42,697 bases of DNA from Nitrospinota bacterium (GCA_029881495.1 JAOUMJ010000025.1:1-42697); one strand, 5' to 3'; positions 1 to 8,506 are shown, numbered from the stretch's first letter. Numbers and translations: made by a program. The notes: generated from the letters alone by a model not told the origin.

Positions 1-559
1 GAGAACGCAGGATAGTTCCGGCAAAATAGAACAGCAATATTAACGTAAGAAGATATCTTATCCACTTCGCCGGATCCCTTTTGAACACGATAAGCGCCGC
101 CGCTGAAACCAGAATTATCTCTATCGCCGCCCCCAGCAAACCGAAGTGGCGCGGATTCCAGTATGAGACCGGGCTCTCGAAACGCCAGCCGATGAACGGG
201 AAAAAATGACGATGCGCGTCTTCCGCGTGAACGAAAATATCAAAAACGGAATGCATCCCTATCGCCGCGAAAATTATCGCTGTCTTTTCGAACCCGAATA
301 TCTGGAAGATGAGAAACCCCGCGACCGCTATCGGGAAGGAATGAAAAAGATCGAAAAGATCCTGCCACTCCGGCGAGTAGTAGATAACGCCCCATGTAAG
401 GATATCCGGCATATCCAGAAAATACCTCTGGTAGATATAGAATATGAAAATAGGGATATCGGGGAGTATTGAAGCTATCGCAATCGGAAAATAATTCCGC
501 GGCTTCTTCCCGCTCCCAAGAATGGCAAAATTCAAAACCAGATGGCCCGGTGTATTCAT
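1..559 (-). CDS. YdjM/DUF457-like inner-membrane protein, C-terminus cut by window edge
   Basis: Reading the minus strand from the ATG at 557-559 gives an open frame of 186 codons that runs off the left edge, so the C-terminus is missing. It starts MNTPGHLVLNF, followed by a hydrophobic segment ending in S-I-L-P-D-I-P, a D-L-F-H-S-F motif, a second membrane segment, then G-M-H-S-V-F-D-I-F-V-H and a last hydrophobic stretch. The early His, the LPD after the first segment and the HS motif resemble the membrane-bound YdjM/DUF457 family (predicted metal-dependent hydrolases of unproven activity). The overlapping antisense and other-frame open frames lack such patterning. Family assignment is by motif memory and is moderate; that it is a real multi-pass membrane protein is more certain. 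Confidence 0.7.
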   Translation of the reverse strand, partial: MNTPGHLVLNFAILGSGKKPRNYFPIAIASILPDIPIFIFYIYQRYFLDMPDILTWGVIYYSPEWQDLFDLFHSFPIAVAGFLIFQIFGFEKTAIIFAAIGMHSVFDIFVHAEDAHRHFFPFIGWRFESPVSYWNPRHFGLLGAAIEIILVSAAALIVFKRDPAKWIRYLLTLILLFYFAGTILRS

Positions 560-827
560 ATATAACCCCTGTAATAGGTAACCCCGCTATTTTCGCATCT
601 TGCAAGGGAATCATCCACTATCAACTACATTTTGAAAAACCGGGCGCAACGGGGAGGGAAATTTCGACTTGGCGCCGCAAGATTTACATCCTGAAAGAGC
701 TGGAGATCGCTCCATTAAGTGGTTTAGCAACTCTACCCGCCGTTTTCGCAAAAGTGTATTGCGGAAAGCGGAGGGGGAGAGGGATATTCATCCCACGTTT
801 CCGGCGTAGCTGTTTTAGCGTGAGCGC
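560..827. other. Intergenic, no gene recognised
   Basis: Between the start of the truncated membrane protein gene and the aclA terminator there is no convincing coding frame on either strand. It should hold the promoter of the membrane protein gene (minus strand), but no clear -35/-10 pair stands out. Confidence 0.4.
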
Positions 828-863
828 AAAAAAAAACCGGGCCGAATGATATCCGGCCCGGTT
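828..863 (-). terminator. Rho-independent terminator of aclBA
   Basis: A perfect 10-bp stem (835-844 with 854-863, AACCGGGCCG arms) with a 9-nt loop is followed on the minus strand by a run of nine T (828-836). It lies 17 bases past the aclA stop, the right place and orientation to end the aclBA transcript. Confidence 0.93.
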
Positions 864-879
864 AGCGAAACAGTTGTCT

Positions 880-2706
880 CTAGTCGAGTTTCGGAACTTC
901 TTTCCTTCCCGAAACAGCGTAGTTGATAAGGTAATTGAACATGCGGATGAGCCTTCCGTTGTTTCTCTTCTGATCCGCCCAGTGCCCAATCAGACCGATG
1001 GTCCTTGCCAGGATGAAAAATCCGTTTAGGGCGTCGTTCGGGAATCCGAGATCGGTAAGGATACATGCCATACAGCCGTCCACGTTCAGGATAAGGTTAT
1101 CCTTCTTTGTGGTCGTTACCTCTTCCACCTTGAGGGCGTAATCGAGACGCGGAGTCGAAATTTTCGCCTCGCGGACGTGCCTGATAAGTTCCTGTACGCG
1201 CTTATCGGGGTTCTTCAAACTTTTAACCCTGTGGCCGATACCTGGAACGGGCCCCACGTTTTTCTTCATGTACGCGAGGAAGCCGGGGATATCGTTCGGG
1301 TACTGGCTCAGGCCGAAATCGAAATATTTGCCCGCATCCGTAACCGCGCCGCCGAAACGGGGCCCGATCATGATGAGCCCTGCCGCGACCGACTGCGAAA
1401 GACCTATTCCGGCGCAAGCCGCCATGATGGTGGCAAACGCGCCCGATACCGCCGGGCCGTGATCGGCAGACAGCATGATGATCCTGCGGATCACTTCTGC
1501 CTCTTTCTTGGTTACAAGTTTCTTGTTCCAGAGAAGACCTATAACGTGGGATATGTCGTACCCCTTGTTGATAAGTTCGGATGCCGGGTATCCGCAGTAG
1601 AGCGGTTCCTCGCCGCGGTCGTCGGAAATTGACGATTTGATGAGAGGCTCTATGAGAAGGTCGCCGCTATCCATAAAGTGTTCAATCTTCTTCGGAAGCT
1701 GCGGGAGATCCGAAGGGGAGACCTCTTCCATCTGTTTCGCCGCGCCTGTCGCAATGAGGTCCTCATATACCTTCTTAATAGCCGGTCCAAGAGCTCCGAA
1801 TGTATCGGGAACGATCGCCCCGGCCGCTTTTAGCGCTTCGGATTTTCCGCGCGCCGAGCCTTCGCCGTGCTGTCCTTCCTTCGCACCCGCGTGGCCGAAT
1901 TTCATCCCTTTGGGGAGCGCCTCCTGGCAGAACCCGGCGATAACAGCTATCACCTTTATCCTGCGAGGTTTCTCCTTGAGCCATCTCGCGGCGTCTTCCT
2001 CGAGGTTTCCCCCCATCTCGCCGACGATAATGACCGCTTTTGTTTCGTTATCCTTCTCGAACATGTCGAGATAGGTTCTGAAATCGGAACAAGGATACGC
2101 GTCGCCGCCGATACCGACAGCGGTGGTAATTCCATCCGCAAACTGGGAGATGATCCACATGATCTCGTTCGAAAGACCGCCGGATTTCGTGAGTACGCCA
2201 AAAGAACCCTGCCTGAAGAGTTTCGACAGGATAAGGTTGTTGTACTCTCCGCCGATAACGCCAAGCCTGCATTTCCCAGCCGACATAACGCCGATCGCGG
2301 ACGGCCCGTTCATTATCTTTCCTGTATCCTTTGCCTTCTTTATGAGAAGTTTCGCGTCCTTCTCCGGCACACCTTCGGTGATCATGGAGATGGCCTTGAT
2401 CTTCGGATTGTCAAACGCTTCCATCGCCGCCTGTGTGGCGCGGTTTGGAGCCACGAAGACAAGCGCGGTGTTTGAACCATGTTTATCCGTTGCCTCTTTC
2501 AATGAGGCGTAGATCGGTACCGCACAGATGGTGTTACCCACAGGAACATCCGCAGTCTTCCCGGCATCGGGAGGAAATACGAAGGCGTCCACATAAAGTT
2601 CCCTGCCGGTGAGGTGGCAGAATTCACCCATCCTCTTCGCGGCGTTAACGGCGGCAGGGCCGCCCATGATCACAACTCTTGTATTCTCGTCAGCAAAAAT
2701 ACTCAT
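880..2706 (-). CDS. aclA: ATP-citrate lyase, large (alpha) subunit AclA
   Basis: With AclB it cleaves citrate using ATP and CoA to acetyl-CoA and oxaloacetate, the signature step of the reductive TCA cycle, in the cytoplasm. The 608-residue length equals what I recall for the Chlorobium AclA. Residues 1-310 form the succinyl-CoA-synthetase-alpha-like part, with the phospho-histidine loop F-G-H-A-G-A (His272). Residues 350-608 form the citrate-synthase-like part, with A-D-H-G-P (His416), G-I-G-H-R-V-K (His492) and N-V-D-G (Asp543), matching the citrate-cleavage residues of the family. The ATG is one base beyond the aclB stop, with GGGGAAG as ribosome site inside the aclB end, so the two are translationally coupled. 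Direction in vivo (citrate cleavage for CO2 fixation) is inferred from the family. Confidence 0.97.
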   Translation of the reverse strand: MSIFADENTRVVIMGGPAAVNAAKRMGEFCHLTGRELYVDAFVFPPDAGKTADVPVGNTICAVPIYASLKEATDKHGSNTALVFVAPNRATQAAMEAFDNPKIKAISMITEGVPEKDAKLLIKKAKDTGKIMNGPSAIGVMSAGKCRLGVIGGEYNNLILSKLFRQGSFGVLTKSGGLSNEIMWIISQFADGITTAVGIGGDAYPCSDFRTYLDMFEKDNETKAVIIVGEMGGNLEEDAARWLKEKPRRIKVIAVIAGFCQEALPKGMKFGHAGAKEGQHGEGSARGKSEALKAAGAIVPDTFGALGPAIKKVYEDLIATGAAKQMEEVSPSDLPQLPKKIEHFMDSGDLLIEPLIKSSISDDRGEEPLYCGYPASELINKGYDISHVIGLLWNKKLVTKKEAEVIRRIIMLSADHGPAVSGAFATIMAACAGIGLSQSVAAGLIMIGPRFGGAVTDAGKYFDFGLSQYPNDIPGFLAYMKKNVGPVPGIGHRVKSLKNPDKRVQELIRHVREAKISTPRLDYALKVEEVTTTKKDNLILNVDGCMACILTDLGFPNDALNGFFILARTIGLIGHWADQKRNNGRLIRMFNYLINYAVSGRKEVPKLD

Positions 2707-2707
2707 C

Positions 2708-3904
2708 CTACTTCCCCAATGCCATGTTAACGATATCGGTTAACGGTGTATATCTGTCGAAGACCTCGATATCAAATCCTTCGTTCTTCAACTCCCTCAT
2801 CGCCGCGAGGCCGGCGGCCTCGTTTGGTCCGCCGCGGCGCACCCATATCTTTACGCCATCCAGCTTTCCTTCCTTCTTCGCCTTCCTGAATCCGTTTATG
2901 ATTCCGGCAAACGTCACCTTTACGTCGGTGAAATTCGCGATAGCGCCGCCGACAATAATGTTTTTAATTCCAGGGAGCGAGCAGACCTCCTCTGTGAGGG
3001 CTTCCACAGCCCACGCTGGCGGATCGCCGGAATACTCCGAGTAGTTTGCAATCGTTCCACCGAGGTTTATAACCGCGTCGGAATAGAAAACCGATGCGCC
3101 GCCACCTGCCGGAAGAAGCGCTGTCGTCCCGCCAGGTATCTCGATAAGCTTCACCGATCCTTTCACGCGGCCGTCAATCTCCATAATCTTCTTTTCGCTC
3201 TGAGTGTATTCACGACCGAACTCCGCCGCGAAGTTGAAGTTCCAGTCTGTATGGCGGAACCGAGCGTCGCCGTCGAGGTTCGTTACCGCGTCGAGAGCGG
3301 TGAGTTCGCCGTTCTTCGGATTCACGATGAGCGGGTTTATCTCTATGTACTGCCCATCCTCGTTGTCGTAGCATTCAAAGAACTTCAGGGCAAACTCGGC
3401 AACCTTGTCTATCAGGTCGGCCTTGAAACCAGCCTCTTTCGCCAGTTTTTTCAGCTGATCGGCGGTCGGCTTTTCGCCAACGACCACAAAAGTCCGTTTT
3501 ATCTTGTCCCAGTTATCCTCAACGTCGATACCACCCATATTTGCCAGAAGTATCTCCGCCCCTTCGCGGGTGGACTGAACCGCGATGTAATACTCGTCAT
3601 CATGAGGGATCATTTCGGCAATGATGACCTGAGAGATCACGAGACCATCCACGTCTTTGCCTAAAATCTCCTTCGTAGCTTTCTTGACCCCGCTGATATC
3701 AAGATCAACTTTCACCAGACCGCGTTTGAACCTTCCACCTATTGCCTCGTGTGCCTTGACGACCATCTTGCGGTCATTCATCCATTTGTTCGACTCGATA
3801 AGATCATCGAGCTGAGAAATGTCTGAAATAACAAGCTGATATGGAGTTTTTACCCCCCATTTCTCGAATAGCCTCATGGCCGGGCCTTCTAAAAGTTTAG
3901 CCAC
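2708..3904 (-). CDS. aclB: ATP-citrate lyase, small (beta) subunit AclB
   Basis: Partner of AclA. It carries the ATP-grasp fold (succinyl-CoA-synthetase-beta-like) that phosphorylates the catalytic histidine of AclA and binds citrate. At 398 residues it matches the Chlorobium-type AclB size. Visible marks are the N-terminal EGPAMRLFEKWG, the ATP-grasp metal-binding stretch E-I-N-P-L-I-V-N, and the C-terminal ligase part with Y-S-G-D-P-P and G-G-A-I-A-N-F-T-D-V. The start is GTG at 3904, supported by GGAGG six bases upstream. It is first in the aclBA operon and has its own promoter about 50 bases upstream. Presence of this pair suggests CO2 fixation by the reductive TCA cycle; the other cycle enzymes are not in this window. 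Confidence 0.97.
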   Translation of the reverse strand: MAKLLEGPAMRLFEKWGVKTPYQLVISDISQLDDLIESNKWMNDRKMVVKAHEAIGGRFKRGLVKVDLDISGVKKATKEILGKDVDGLVISQVIIAEMIPHDDEYYIAVQSTREGAEILLANMGGIDVEDNWDKIKRTFVVVGEKPTADQLKKLAKEAGFKADLIDKVAEFALKFFECYDNEDGQYIEINPLIVNPKNGELTALDAVTNLDGDARFRHTDWNFNFAAEFGREYTQSEKKIMEIDGRVKGSVKLIEIPGGTTALLPAGGGASVFYSDAVINLGGTIANYSEYSGDPPAWAVEALTEEVCSLPGIKNIIVGGAIANFTDVKVTFAGIINGFRKAKKEGKLDGVKIWVRRGGPNEAAGLAAMRELKNEGFDIEVFDRYTPLTDIVNMALGK

Positions 3905-3962
3905 TGTACCCCTCCAATATTTTTACGGAAATCCCACAAATCACACAATTTACAAACCACGT

Positions 3963-3992
3963 ATTCTATGTATACCCTAATTTTTTTGTCAA
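3963..3992 (-). promoter_or_regulatory. Sigma-70-type promoter for aclBA
   Basis: On the minus strand TTGACA (3987-3992) and TAGAAT (3963-3968) are separated by 18 bases. Transcription would start near 3956, giving a leader of about 50 bases before the aclB GTG. The -35 is a perfect match and the -10 has one mismatch. Confidence 0.75.
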
Positions 3993-3999
3993 CCAAAAA

Positions 4000-4013
4000 T
4001 GGCAAAAATGCCA
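4000..4013. promoter_or_regulatory. Possible operator, TGGCA-N4-TGCCA
   Basis: A perfect inverted repeat (TGGCA AAAA TGCCA on plus) lies just upstream of the aclB -35 box, centred about 50 bases before the predicted start site. That is a usual position for an activator. The cognate regulator is not identified; function is inferred from position and symmetry only. Confidence 0.4.
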
Positions 4014-4105
4014 AAAAAAGCGATGCAAACGGTTCCAATATGAACTGAAATGAAAACCGAATCAACTGCAAAAAGGAGAGGCTCCCCATCTGCCTCAAGA
4101 CATTA

Positions 4106-4999
4106 TCAGCTGAACAGTTCCCTTAAGGGAATATGAATGTCACCGAGCGCGCCGTCGAAGTTCGCCGCGCCGATCTTCACCACTCCGCCGCCGGAACAGG
4201 CCGCCTCAATACCGGCTTTCATAGCCGTGCGGGCAACTTCCAGAGAGACCGCGTTCAGCACAATCTCAAAAACCGCTTCAATCCCCTTTTCGAGCTTGCG
4301 CCCAGGATTCTTTTTAACGTCAATGGTCGGGCAATAGTCCTCCTGCGTGGATGCCTTCAGGAACGAATAGCGCGAACCTACTCTGCTTGCGGAGGCGACC
4401 ACCCCCCCGGCGAAAGGGAGAACAAGACCGGCGAGTGGTTCAATAGCCGAAACGGCTTTCTCCGCAGCCTTCAATCCGCTCTTCTGGCTCGAAGCGTATA
4501 TCCAGAAATTCGCACCACCGATACCTTCACCAATTCTGATGCTCTTCTCCATGACGAACTCCCCCGACGTTATAGGGACCACCACGCAATCGCGTCCGTG
4601 CCTCTTCTCTTCATGCTCGAATCCGTTGCCGAAGAGAGCTATCTTCTTCCCAAGCTCCCACGGATCACCTTCGTCGAGGCAGTTGAAAACCATCACGGTC
4701 GGCGTAGGCAACGCCACCTGACCGACCCGCTTAATAAGCTCCTTTTCCAGCTTCTCCCTCCTCTTCGCAAAGAAGAGGAGCGCATCCCCAGGTCTTGCGT
4801 CTGGTGTTTTGAAATTCTCCCCGCGCGCCTCTATCCCCGCTTCAACGCCGCAGCCGATTATCGAGGTGGCACAACCGACAGCCTTTACGGACGCTTCACG
4901 CGCCCACTTGCCGTTTCGCCCTGTGAAATAAAGGCGCGCGAAAGGGGAGCGGAATCCCTCCGCCGACACGTCGTCTATTGAAACTCCGTTTATCTCCAT
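4106..4999 (-). CDS. ftr: Formylmethanofuran:tetrahydromethanopterin formyltransferase (Ftr/FhcD)
   Basis: Transfers the formyl group between formylmethanofuran and tetrahydromethanopterin (H4MPT), a cytoplasmic C1-carrier step. The 297-residue length is normal for the family. Recognisable family segments are the N-terminal MEINGVSIDD, G-C-G-V-E-A-G-I-E near residue 50, G-E-F-V-M-E-K-S with G-G-A-N-F-W-I near 145-165, the F-A-G-G-V-V-A-S-A-S-R-V-G-S-R-Y motif near 195, S-T-Q-E-D-Y-C-P-T near 215, and the C-terminal A-A-C-S-G-G-G-V-V-K-I. It starts nine bases after the fhcA-like stop, in one operon. In bacteria this enzyme works inside the Fhc complex in formaldehyde or formate metabolism; FhcB, FhcC and other H4MPT genes are not in this window. 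Confidence 0.93.
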   Translation of the reverse strand: MEINGVSIDDVSAEGFRSPFARLYFTGRNGKWAREASVKAVGCATSIIGCGVEAGIEARGENFKTPDARPGDALLFFAKRREKLEKELIKRVGQVALPTPTVMVFNCLDEGDPWELGKKIALFGNGFEHEEKRHGRDCVVVPITSGEFVMEKSIRIGEGIGGANFWIYASSQKSGLKAAEKAVSAIEPLAGLVLPFAGGVVASASRVGSRYSFLKASTQEDYCPTIDVKKNPGRKLEKGIEAVFEIVLNAVSLEVARTAMKAGIEAACSGGGVVKIGAANFDGALGDIHIPLRELFS

Positions 5000-5008
5000 C
5001 CGTCTACT

Positions 5009-6271
5009 CTACACCTTATTGGCAACGCTTCCCCCTTTTACGACAACCGCTGGGTGGGCGAACATTTTTTGAATATCATCCGAAGGGGAGTAAAGTGCGA
5101 CATCGGCGAAAGAGCCGGCGGATAAATTGCCGATCCTCTTGATCACCGCCGCATTCATGGACCCCGCTTCTTCCGGCAAAAGCGCGCGCGCGGGGGAAGA
5201 GCGTGTGATCGACGCTATTTCATGGATAGAAAACTCTTTTTCAACTTCCATAAGTGTGGAATTCTTCAAAGCCTCGCCGTCGAGCGTGGATGCGAACCGC
5301 TCCCTCTTTTCCCTCTCCATCAGAGAGGCGATGATAAAAGGATATGCGGAAGGATGTCCGCCCGATGGGTAATCAATTGAGAGGGAGGCTTTGGAAATAT
5401 CCTTCAATTCCAGAAGAAATTCCATGCCTGCGAGCCAGTAGATCGAATCGTAGTAGCAGTCGTTTCTGAAATTGTACTTGATGGTAGAGTATGGAAAATC
5501 ATCGCTCCTCCCTATTTCCCTTTTTGCCGTACGGGCGATGCGCCGTGAAAGCTCCTCATCAGCGGTGAGCGAAAAAGTTTCCCCGAAAGATACAGGGCCG
5601 AGATCAAAGGTGACGTTTTCATATTGCGAGATCATTTCCGCGGCGAGCTTCGCGCGGGGAACCGGTTTTCCTTTTACGGAATCGAATATGTAATAGGCAA
5701 GATGCGAGAGATGACAACGCCGTCCGCCAAGACGCTTCAGGAATTTTTCCAGAGTTTGAATGCTCCCACCCTTCCCCAGATCGGGGAGGTGTATATGCGG
5801 AGGGGGGATGTGCGCCACAGTATCAGAACTTAAGAACGCCTCGCACCCGTCGCTACCCACATATTTGAAAGTAAGAAAACCGGGGGCCAGACCGTCATCG
5901 CTCCCCCGTGCAAGCTGAAGCGCGAGATGCCGAACAGGAGCGTTTCCGAACGAAGCGCCGCTCCTAAGCCCCGGTTCAACTATTGTCGTGAACCCCATCG
6001 AGAGGTAGAGTTCCGCAACCGCTCTGCTACCGAAATTTTCAGGCGGAAAACCGAACCTGCGCGAAGCTTCATCGGCGGCTGTGAGATGTGAATGAATGTC
6101 AAGCGCGCCCGGCATGGCGATGAGCCCGGTCGCGTCTACGATCTCTCCGTCATCCCCGGTTGCGGCAAAATTCTCTTTGTCTGATACCGCATCACCCGTT
6201 ATGTAAATGTCGCTTTGCTCCCCCTCTATTCCGTTTGCCGGATCGTAGAGCTTCGCGTTTTTAATAATCAT
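5009..6271 (-). CDS. fhcA: Formylmethanofuran dehydrogenase subunit A-like amidohydrolase (FhcA/FmdA), short form
   Basis: Family role: a binuclear-zinc amidohydrolase that interconverts formylmethanofuran with formate plus methanofuran, within the Fhc or Fwd complex. Visible matches are the N-terminal I-I-K-N-A-K-L-Y-D-P-A-N-G-I, the metal motif D-I-H-S-H (His60, His62), I-H-L-P-D-L-G (His161), C-H-L-S-H-L (His187, His190), and L-S-I-D-Y-P-S-G-G (Asp300, where archaeal FwdA has DHPNGG). It is only 420 residues, against roughly 540-570 usually, and ends soon after the V-V-V-K-G-G strand. I could not find the segment that carries the carboxylated lysine in FwdA. It may therefore be a divergent or altered enzyme. 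It lies between the tonB-like gene and ftr with gaps of 15 and 9 bases. Confidence 0.85.
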   Translation of the reverse strand: MIIKNAKLYDPANGIEGEQSDIYITGDAVSDKENFAATGDDGEIVDATGLIAMPGALDIHSHLTAADEASRRFGFPPENFGSRAVAELYLSMGFTTIVEPGLRSGASFGNAPVRHLALQLARGSDDGLAPGFLTFKYVGSDGCEAFLSSDTVAHIPPPHIHLPDLGKGGSIQTLEKFLKRLGGRRCHLSHLAYYIFDSVKGKPVPRAKLAAEMISQYENVTFDLGPVSFGETFSLTADEELSRRIARTAKREIGRSDDFPYSTIKYNFRNDCYYDSIYWLAGMEFLLELKDISKASLSIDYPSGGHPSAYPFIIASLMEREKRERFASTLDGEALKNSTLMEVEKEFSIHEIASITRSSPARALLPEEAGSMNAAVIKRIGNLSAGSFADVALYSPSDDIQKMFAHPAVVVKGGSVANKV

Positions 6272-6286
6272 CAGGCGCGGCGATCC

Positions 6287-7132
6287 CTACCGCGGAGAGC
6301 CGACAGGATTGAACATCGGCTGGTAAGTGAAGTGAACCACTATGTGAAGCCTCTTCTGCGTAATGGTCGCAGGGAAAGGATCGAACGGAACCGCCGCTTT
6401 CACCGCGTCGATCGAAGCGGAATCGAGCGAGCTCTCACCCGAGCTCCTGACGATATCAAGCCCCTCCATCTCCCCCGAAGGGAGGAGCGTAAATCTAAGC
6501 AGGGTCGTCCCCCCAAGCCCCCTTGAGATAGCTTCGTCGGGATAATACCAGGCGGCTTCGACGTCACGTTTTATTTTGAGGAAATAGGAGGCGTATTTGA
6601 ACTTTTTAGTGTTCAGCGAAACTATCGCCTCATCTCCTGTCTCATAAAACCCTGCGGGATTATCCCTCACAATTTCGTCGATGCGACTCTTCTCCAGAAA
6701 TACAGCCTCACGGTCCCCTTCGCTCTGAATGTCGGTCTCTACCCTATCCCTCTCTTTGGCGCTTTTCACCGCGTATTCATCGTGCTCCTTGCTCTTCTGC
6801 GCAACCCCCCCTTTATTACTTTCGCTCGCCTCCCCCTTTTTAACCGCGCGCGATGTCCTCATCTCGTTCTTCAGCTCTTCCCCCCCTTTGCTCTCCGAAG
6901 CGGAGAGAAGGTCGGCCTCATCCGGGGATTTACTATCTTCTTCCGCTTTTGTTTCGACTATCTTGCCGAAGGGGAAGTTGATGTTGTTTATCTTCGGCTC
7001 CTCGATAAAGGTGACCGATATCGGCGGGGGAACCTCTCTTATTTTTATAAGATGTACCGAAAGGAATGCTCCTATCACATGGAACAGGATCGAAAGCAGA
7101 ATGAACTGCCTCATCTCGAGAAAATAATTCAT
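6287..7132 (-). CDS. TonB-family energy transducer
   Basis: The 281-residue protein has one N-terminal membrane helix (about residues 9-28) followed by a charged, low-complexity linker rich in Glu, Lys and Ser (about 45-150). The C-terminal TonB-type domain (about 180-275) includes the Y-F-L-K-I-K-R-D-V-E-A-A-W-Y-Y-P start and L-R-F-T-L-L-P-S-G strands. Such proteins span the periplasm and drive outer-membrane receptors using ExbB/ExbD, neither of which is here. The linker lacks the proline-rich repeats of classic TonB, so a TolA-like role is possible. It is the first gene of the tonB-fhcA-ftr run, with only 15 bases to fhcA, although no functional link with C1 metabolism is obvious. Confidence 0.85.
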   Translation of the reverse strand: MNYFLEMRQFILLSILFHVIGAFLSVHLIKIREVPPPISVTFIEEPKINNINFPFGKIVETKAEEDSKSPDEADLLSASESKGGEELKNEMRTSRAVKKGEASESNKGGVAQKSKEHDEYAVKSAKERDRVETDIQSEGDREAVFLEKSRIDEIVRDNPAGFYETGDEAIVSLNTKKFKYASYFLKIKRDVEAAWYYPDEAISRGLGGTTLLRFTLLPSGEMEGLDIVRSSGESSLDSASIDAVKAAVPFDPFPATITQKRLHIVVHFTYQPMFNPVGSPR

Positions 7133-7401
7133 ATACCGGATTTTACCTGCAATCGTGAAGCTAAACCAATATTGGAGACAAGTGACAGGATTACAGACAG
7201 AGCCAGGGAGCTTCCCCGATTGAAACGAATAGATATAATATCCAGTTCATACGGCATCTAATTTAAAAAATCTCCTATATTCAATACAACCCGGCGTTTT
7301 TTATGGCAGAATGAAGAATAGCGGCAAAAGCATGAAGAGAGGGATTGCTCCACCGTGTATAATTACTGTTTTACAGAATTAAAGCTGAAGGAAACATTAT
7401 C

Positions 7402-7788
7402 GTGACCGATATTGACAAGAATATTAAGGTTCTCATCGTGGACGACTCCAAAAGCATGAGAAACATCCTAAAAAAACTGCTGGCGCAGGGGGGGATGACG
7501 AATGTCATCGAAGCCGACAGCGGGACTAGCGCGCTTCTGGCGATAAAAAACGAAACGCCCGATGTAGCTCTCCTCGACTGGATACTCCCCGATATCGACG
7601 GAATAAAGGTGCTGAGGAAGATCAGGGAAAACCCCGCTTCGAAAAACCTTCCGGTGATAATGCTCACCTCGAAAACCAACAGCGAGAATATTCAATCGGC
7701 AAAGGATGCCGGCGTGAACGATTATCTTATTAAACCGGCAACAAAAGACGCCATCCTGAAGGCAGTCGGCAACGTTCTGAAGAATTAG
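7402..7788 (+). CDS. Single-domain response regulator, CheY-like
   Basis: The 128 residues are one receiver domain with no output domain. All key residues are present: acidic pair Asp14/Asp15, phosphoacceptor Asp59 in L-L-D-W-I-L-P-D, Thr89 in M-L-T-S, and Lys111 in I-K-P-A. It probably relays phosphate to a partner protein, perhaps the flagellar switch or pilus machinery; the pilin gene next door is suggestive but not proof. The start is GTG at 7402, with AAGGA ten bases upstream. No histidine kinase is adjacent, so it is an orphan. Confidence 0.92.
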   Translation: MTDIDKNIKVLIVDDSKSMRNILKKLLAQGGMTNVIEADSGTSALLAIKNETPDVALLDWILPDIDGIKVLRKIRENPASKNLPVIMLTSKTNSENIQSAKDAGVNDYLIKPATKDAILKAVGNVLKN

Positions 7789-7842
7789 CTACCCGTCCCG
7801 CCCCTTTTTCATGAATACGCTATAGGTGTGAATCTTTGAAAT

Positions 7843-7873
7843 AAAAAAAGGGTATGGGAAAGATCCCATACCC
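7843..7873 (-). terminator. Rho-independent terminator of the pilin gene
   Basis: Perfect 10-bp stem (7850-7859 with 7864-7873, GGGTATGGGA arms) with a 4-nt loop, followed on the minus strand by seven T (7843-7849). It sits 30 bases past the pilin stop. Confidence 0.93.
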
Positions 7874-7902
7874 TCTGAGAAACTTACGTTAAGCTAAAAA
7901 GC

Positions 7903-8313
7903 TTACCAAGTTGCTCCGCCTTTTGCTGAATCCCAATGAAAAACACCTTCGGGTGCTGCTGTTCCAGAGGAATGGGATGCTTCAGCAGACCAGGTAACGT
8001 TGTCAATAGGTGAAGCGCCAGCAACAGAGCTTGGAAAATTTACAGTAATTTGTAAATCAGCTACATAGCCATATGGGGCCAAGTCTAAATTGCAACCAGC
8101 ATACGTGTTGTTTGTTACATAACAAGCTTCCATCGCAGTAGCAACTGTAGCGAGCATCGATTTTGCAGATGCATCGTTAGCCGATTTTTTGTATGTAGAG
8201 AACTGCGGGATCGCGATAGCCACGAGGATACCGATGATCGCGACAACGACCAGCAGCTCGATAAGAGTAAAACCCTTTTCGCCCTTAAACACGTTTCTCA
8301 TTTTTTCCATCAT
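7903..8313 (-). CDS. pilA: Type IV major pilin, PilA-like
   Basis: Type IV pilin precursor of 136 residues, exported to the inner membrane and assembled into pili. It has a short basic leader ending in G-E-K-G, then the prepilin peptidase junction G/FTLIELL with Glu at mature position 5, and the long hydrophobic N-terminal helix VVVAIIGILVAIAIP. Two cysteines (in E-A-C-Y and A-G-C-N) could form a disulfide. The ATG at 8313 is preferred over the TTG at 8316 because AGGAGG (8321-8326) then has seven bases of spacing. A sigma-54 promoter and a strong terminator flank it, so it is transcribed alone. Other pilus genes are not in the window. The main alternative is a type II secretion major pseudopilin. 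Confidence 0.9.
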   Translation of the reverse strand: MMEKMRNVFKGEKGFTLIELLVVVAIIGILVAIAIPQFSTYKKSANDASAKSMLATVATAMEACYVTNNTYAGCNLDLAPYGYVADLQITVNFPSSVAGASPIDNVTWSAEASHSSGTAAPEGVFHWDSAKGGATW

Positions 8314-8387
8314 CAAAAATACCTCCTAATAAATAATTAATGTTATCCATCGAACTAACAACTATTCGACTATCTGGCTAGGTGTAA

Positions 8388-8405
8388 ATGCAATAGGGAT
8401 GCCAA
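8388..8405 (-). promoter_or_regulatory. Sigma-54 (RpoN) promoter of pilA
   Basis: The minus strand reads TTGGCAT-CCCTA-TTGCAT, matching the -24/-12 consensus TGGCAC-N5-TTGCW with GG and GC ten bases apart. Start of transcription is expected near 8378, about 65 bases before the pilin ATG. Confidence 0.85.
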
Positions 8406-8506
8406 CCGTTTGATAATAACATATTATCTTAATAAACAACAAGATAGAGATGTTTTACGCAAAATATTCCTGTAACAAGACGTTTTTATATCTAAAATGC
8501 GGACAA

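Noticed and set aside
206-614. Plus- and minus-strand frames at the left end
   Set aside because: The minus-strand frame from 559 has membrane patterning and a family-like start; the others overlap it without coherent features.
1637-2475. Long antisense open frames across aclA
   Set aside because: They mirror the real aclA frame, have no family motifs, and arise from its codon bias.
4072-4091. Hairpin GGAG-CCT-CTCC with T-run after ftr
   Set aside because: The stem has only four base pairs, too weak to call a terminator.
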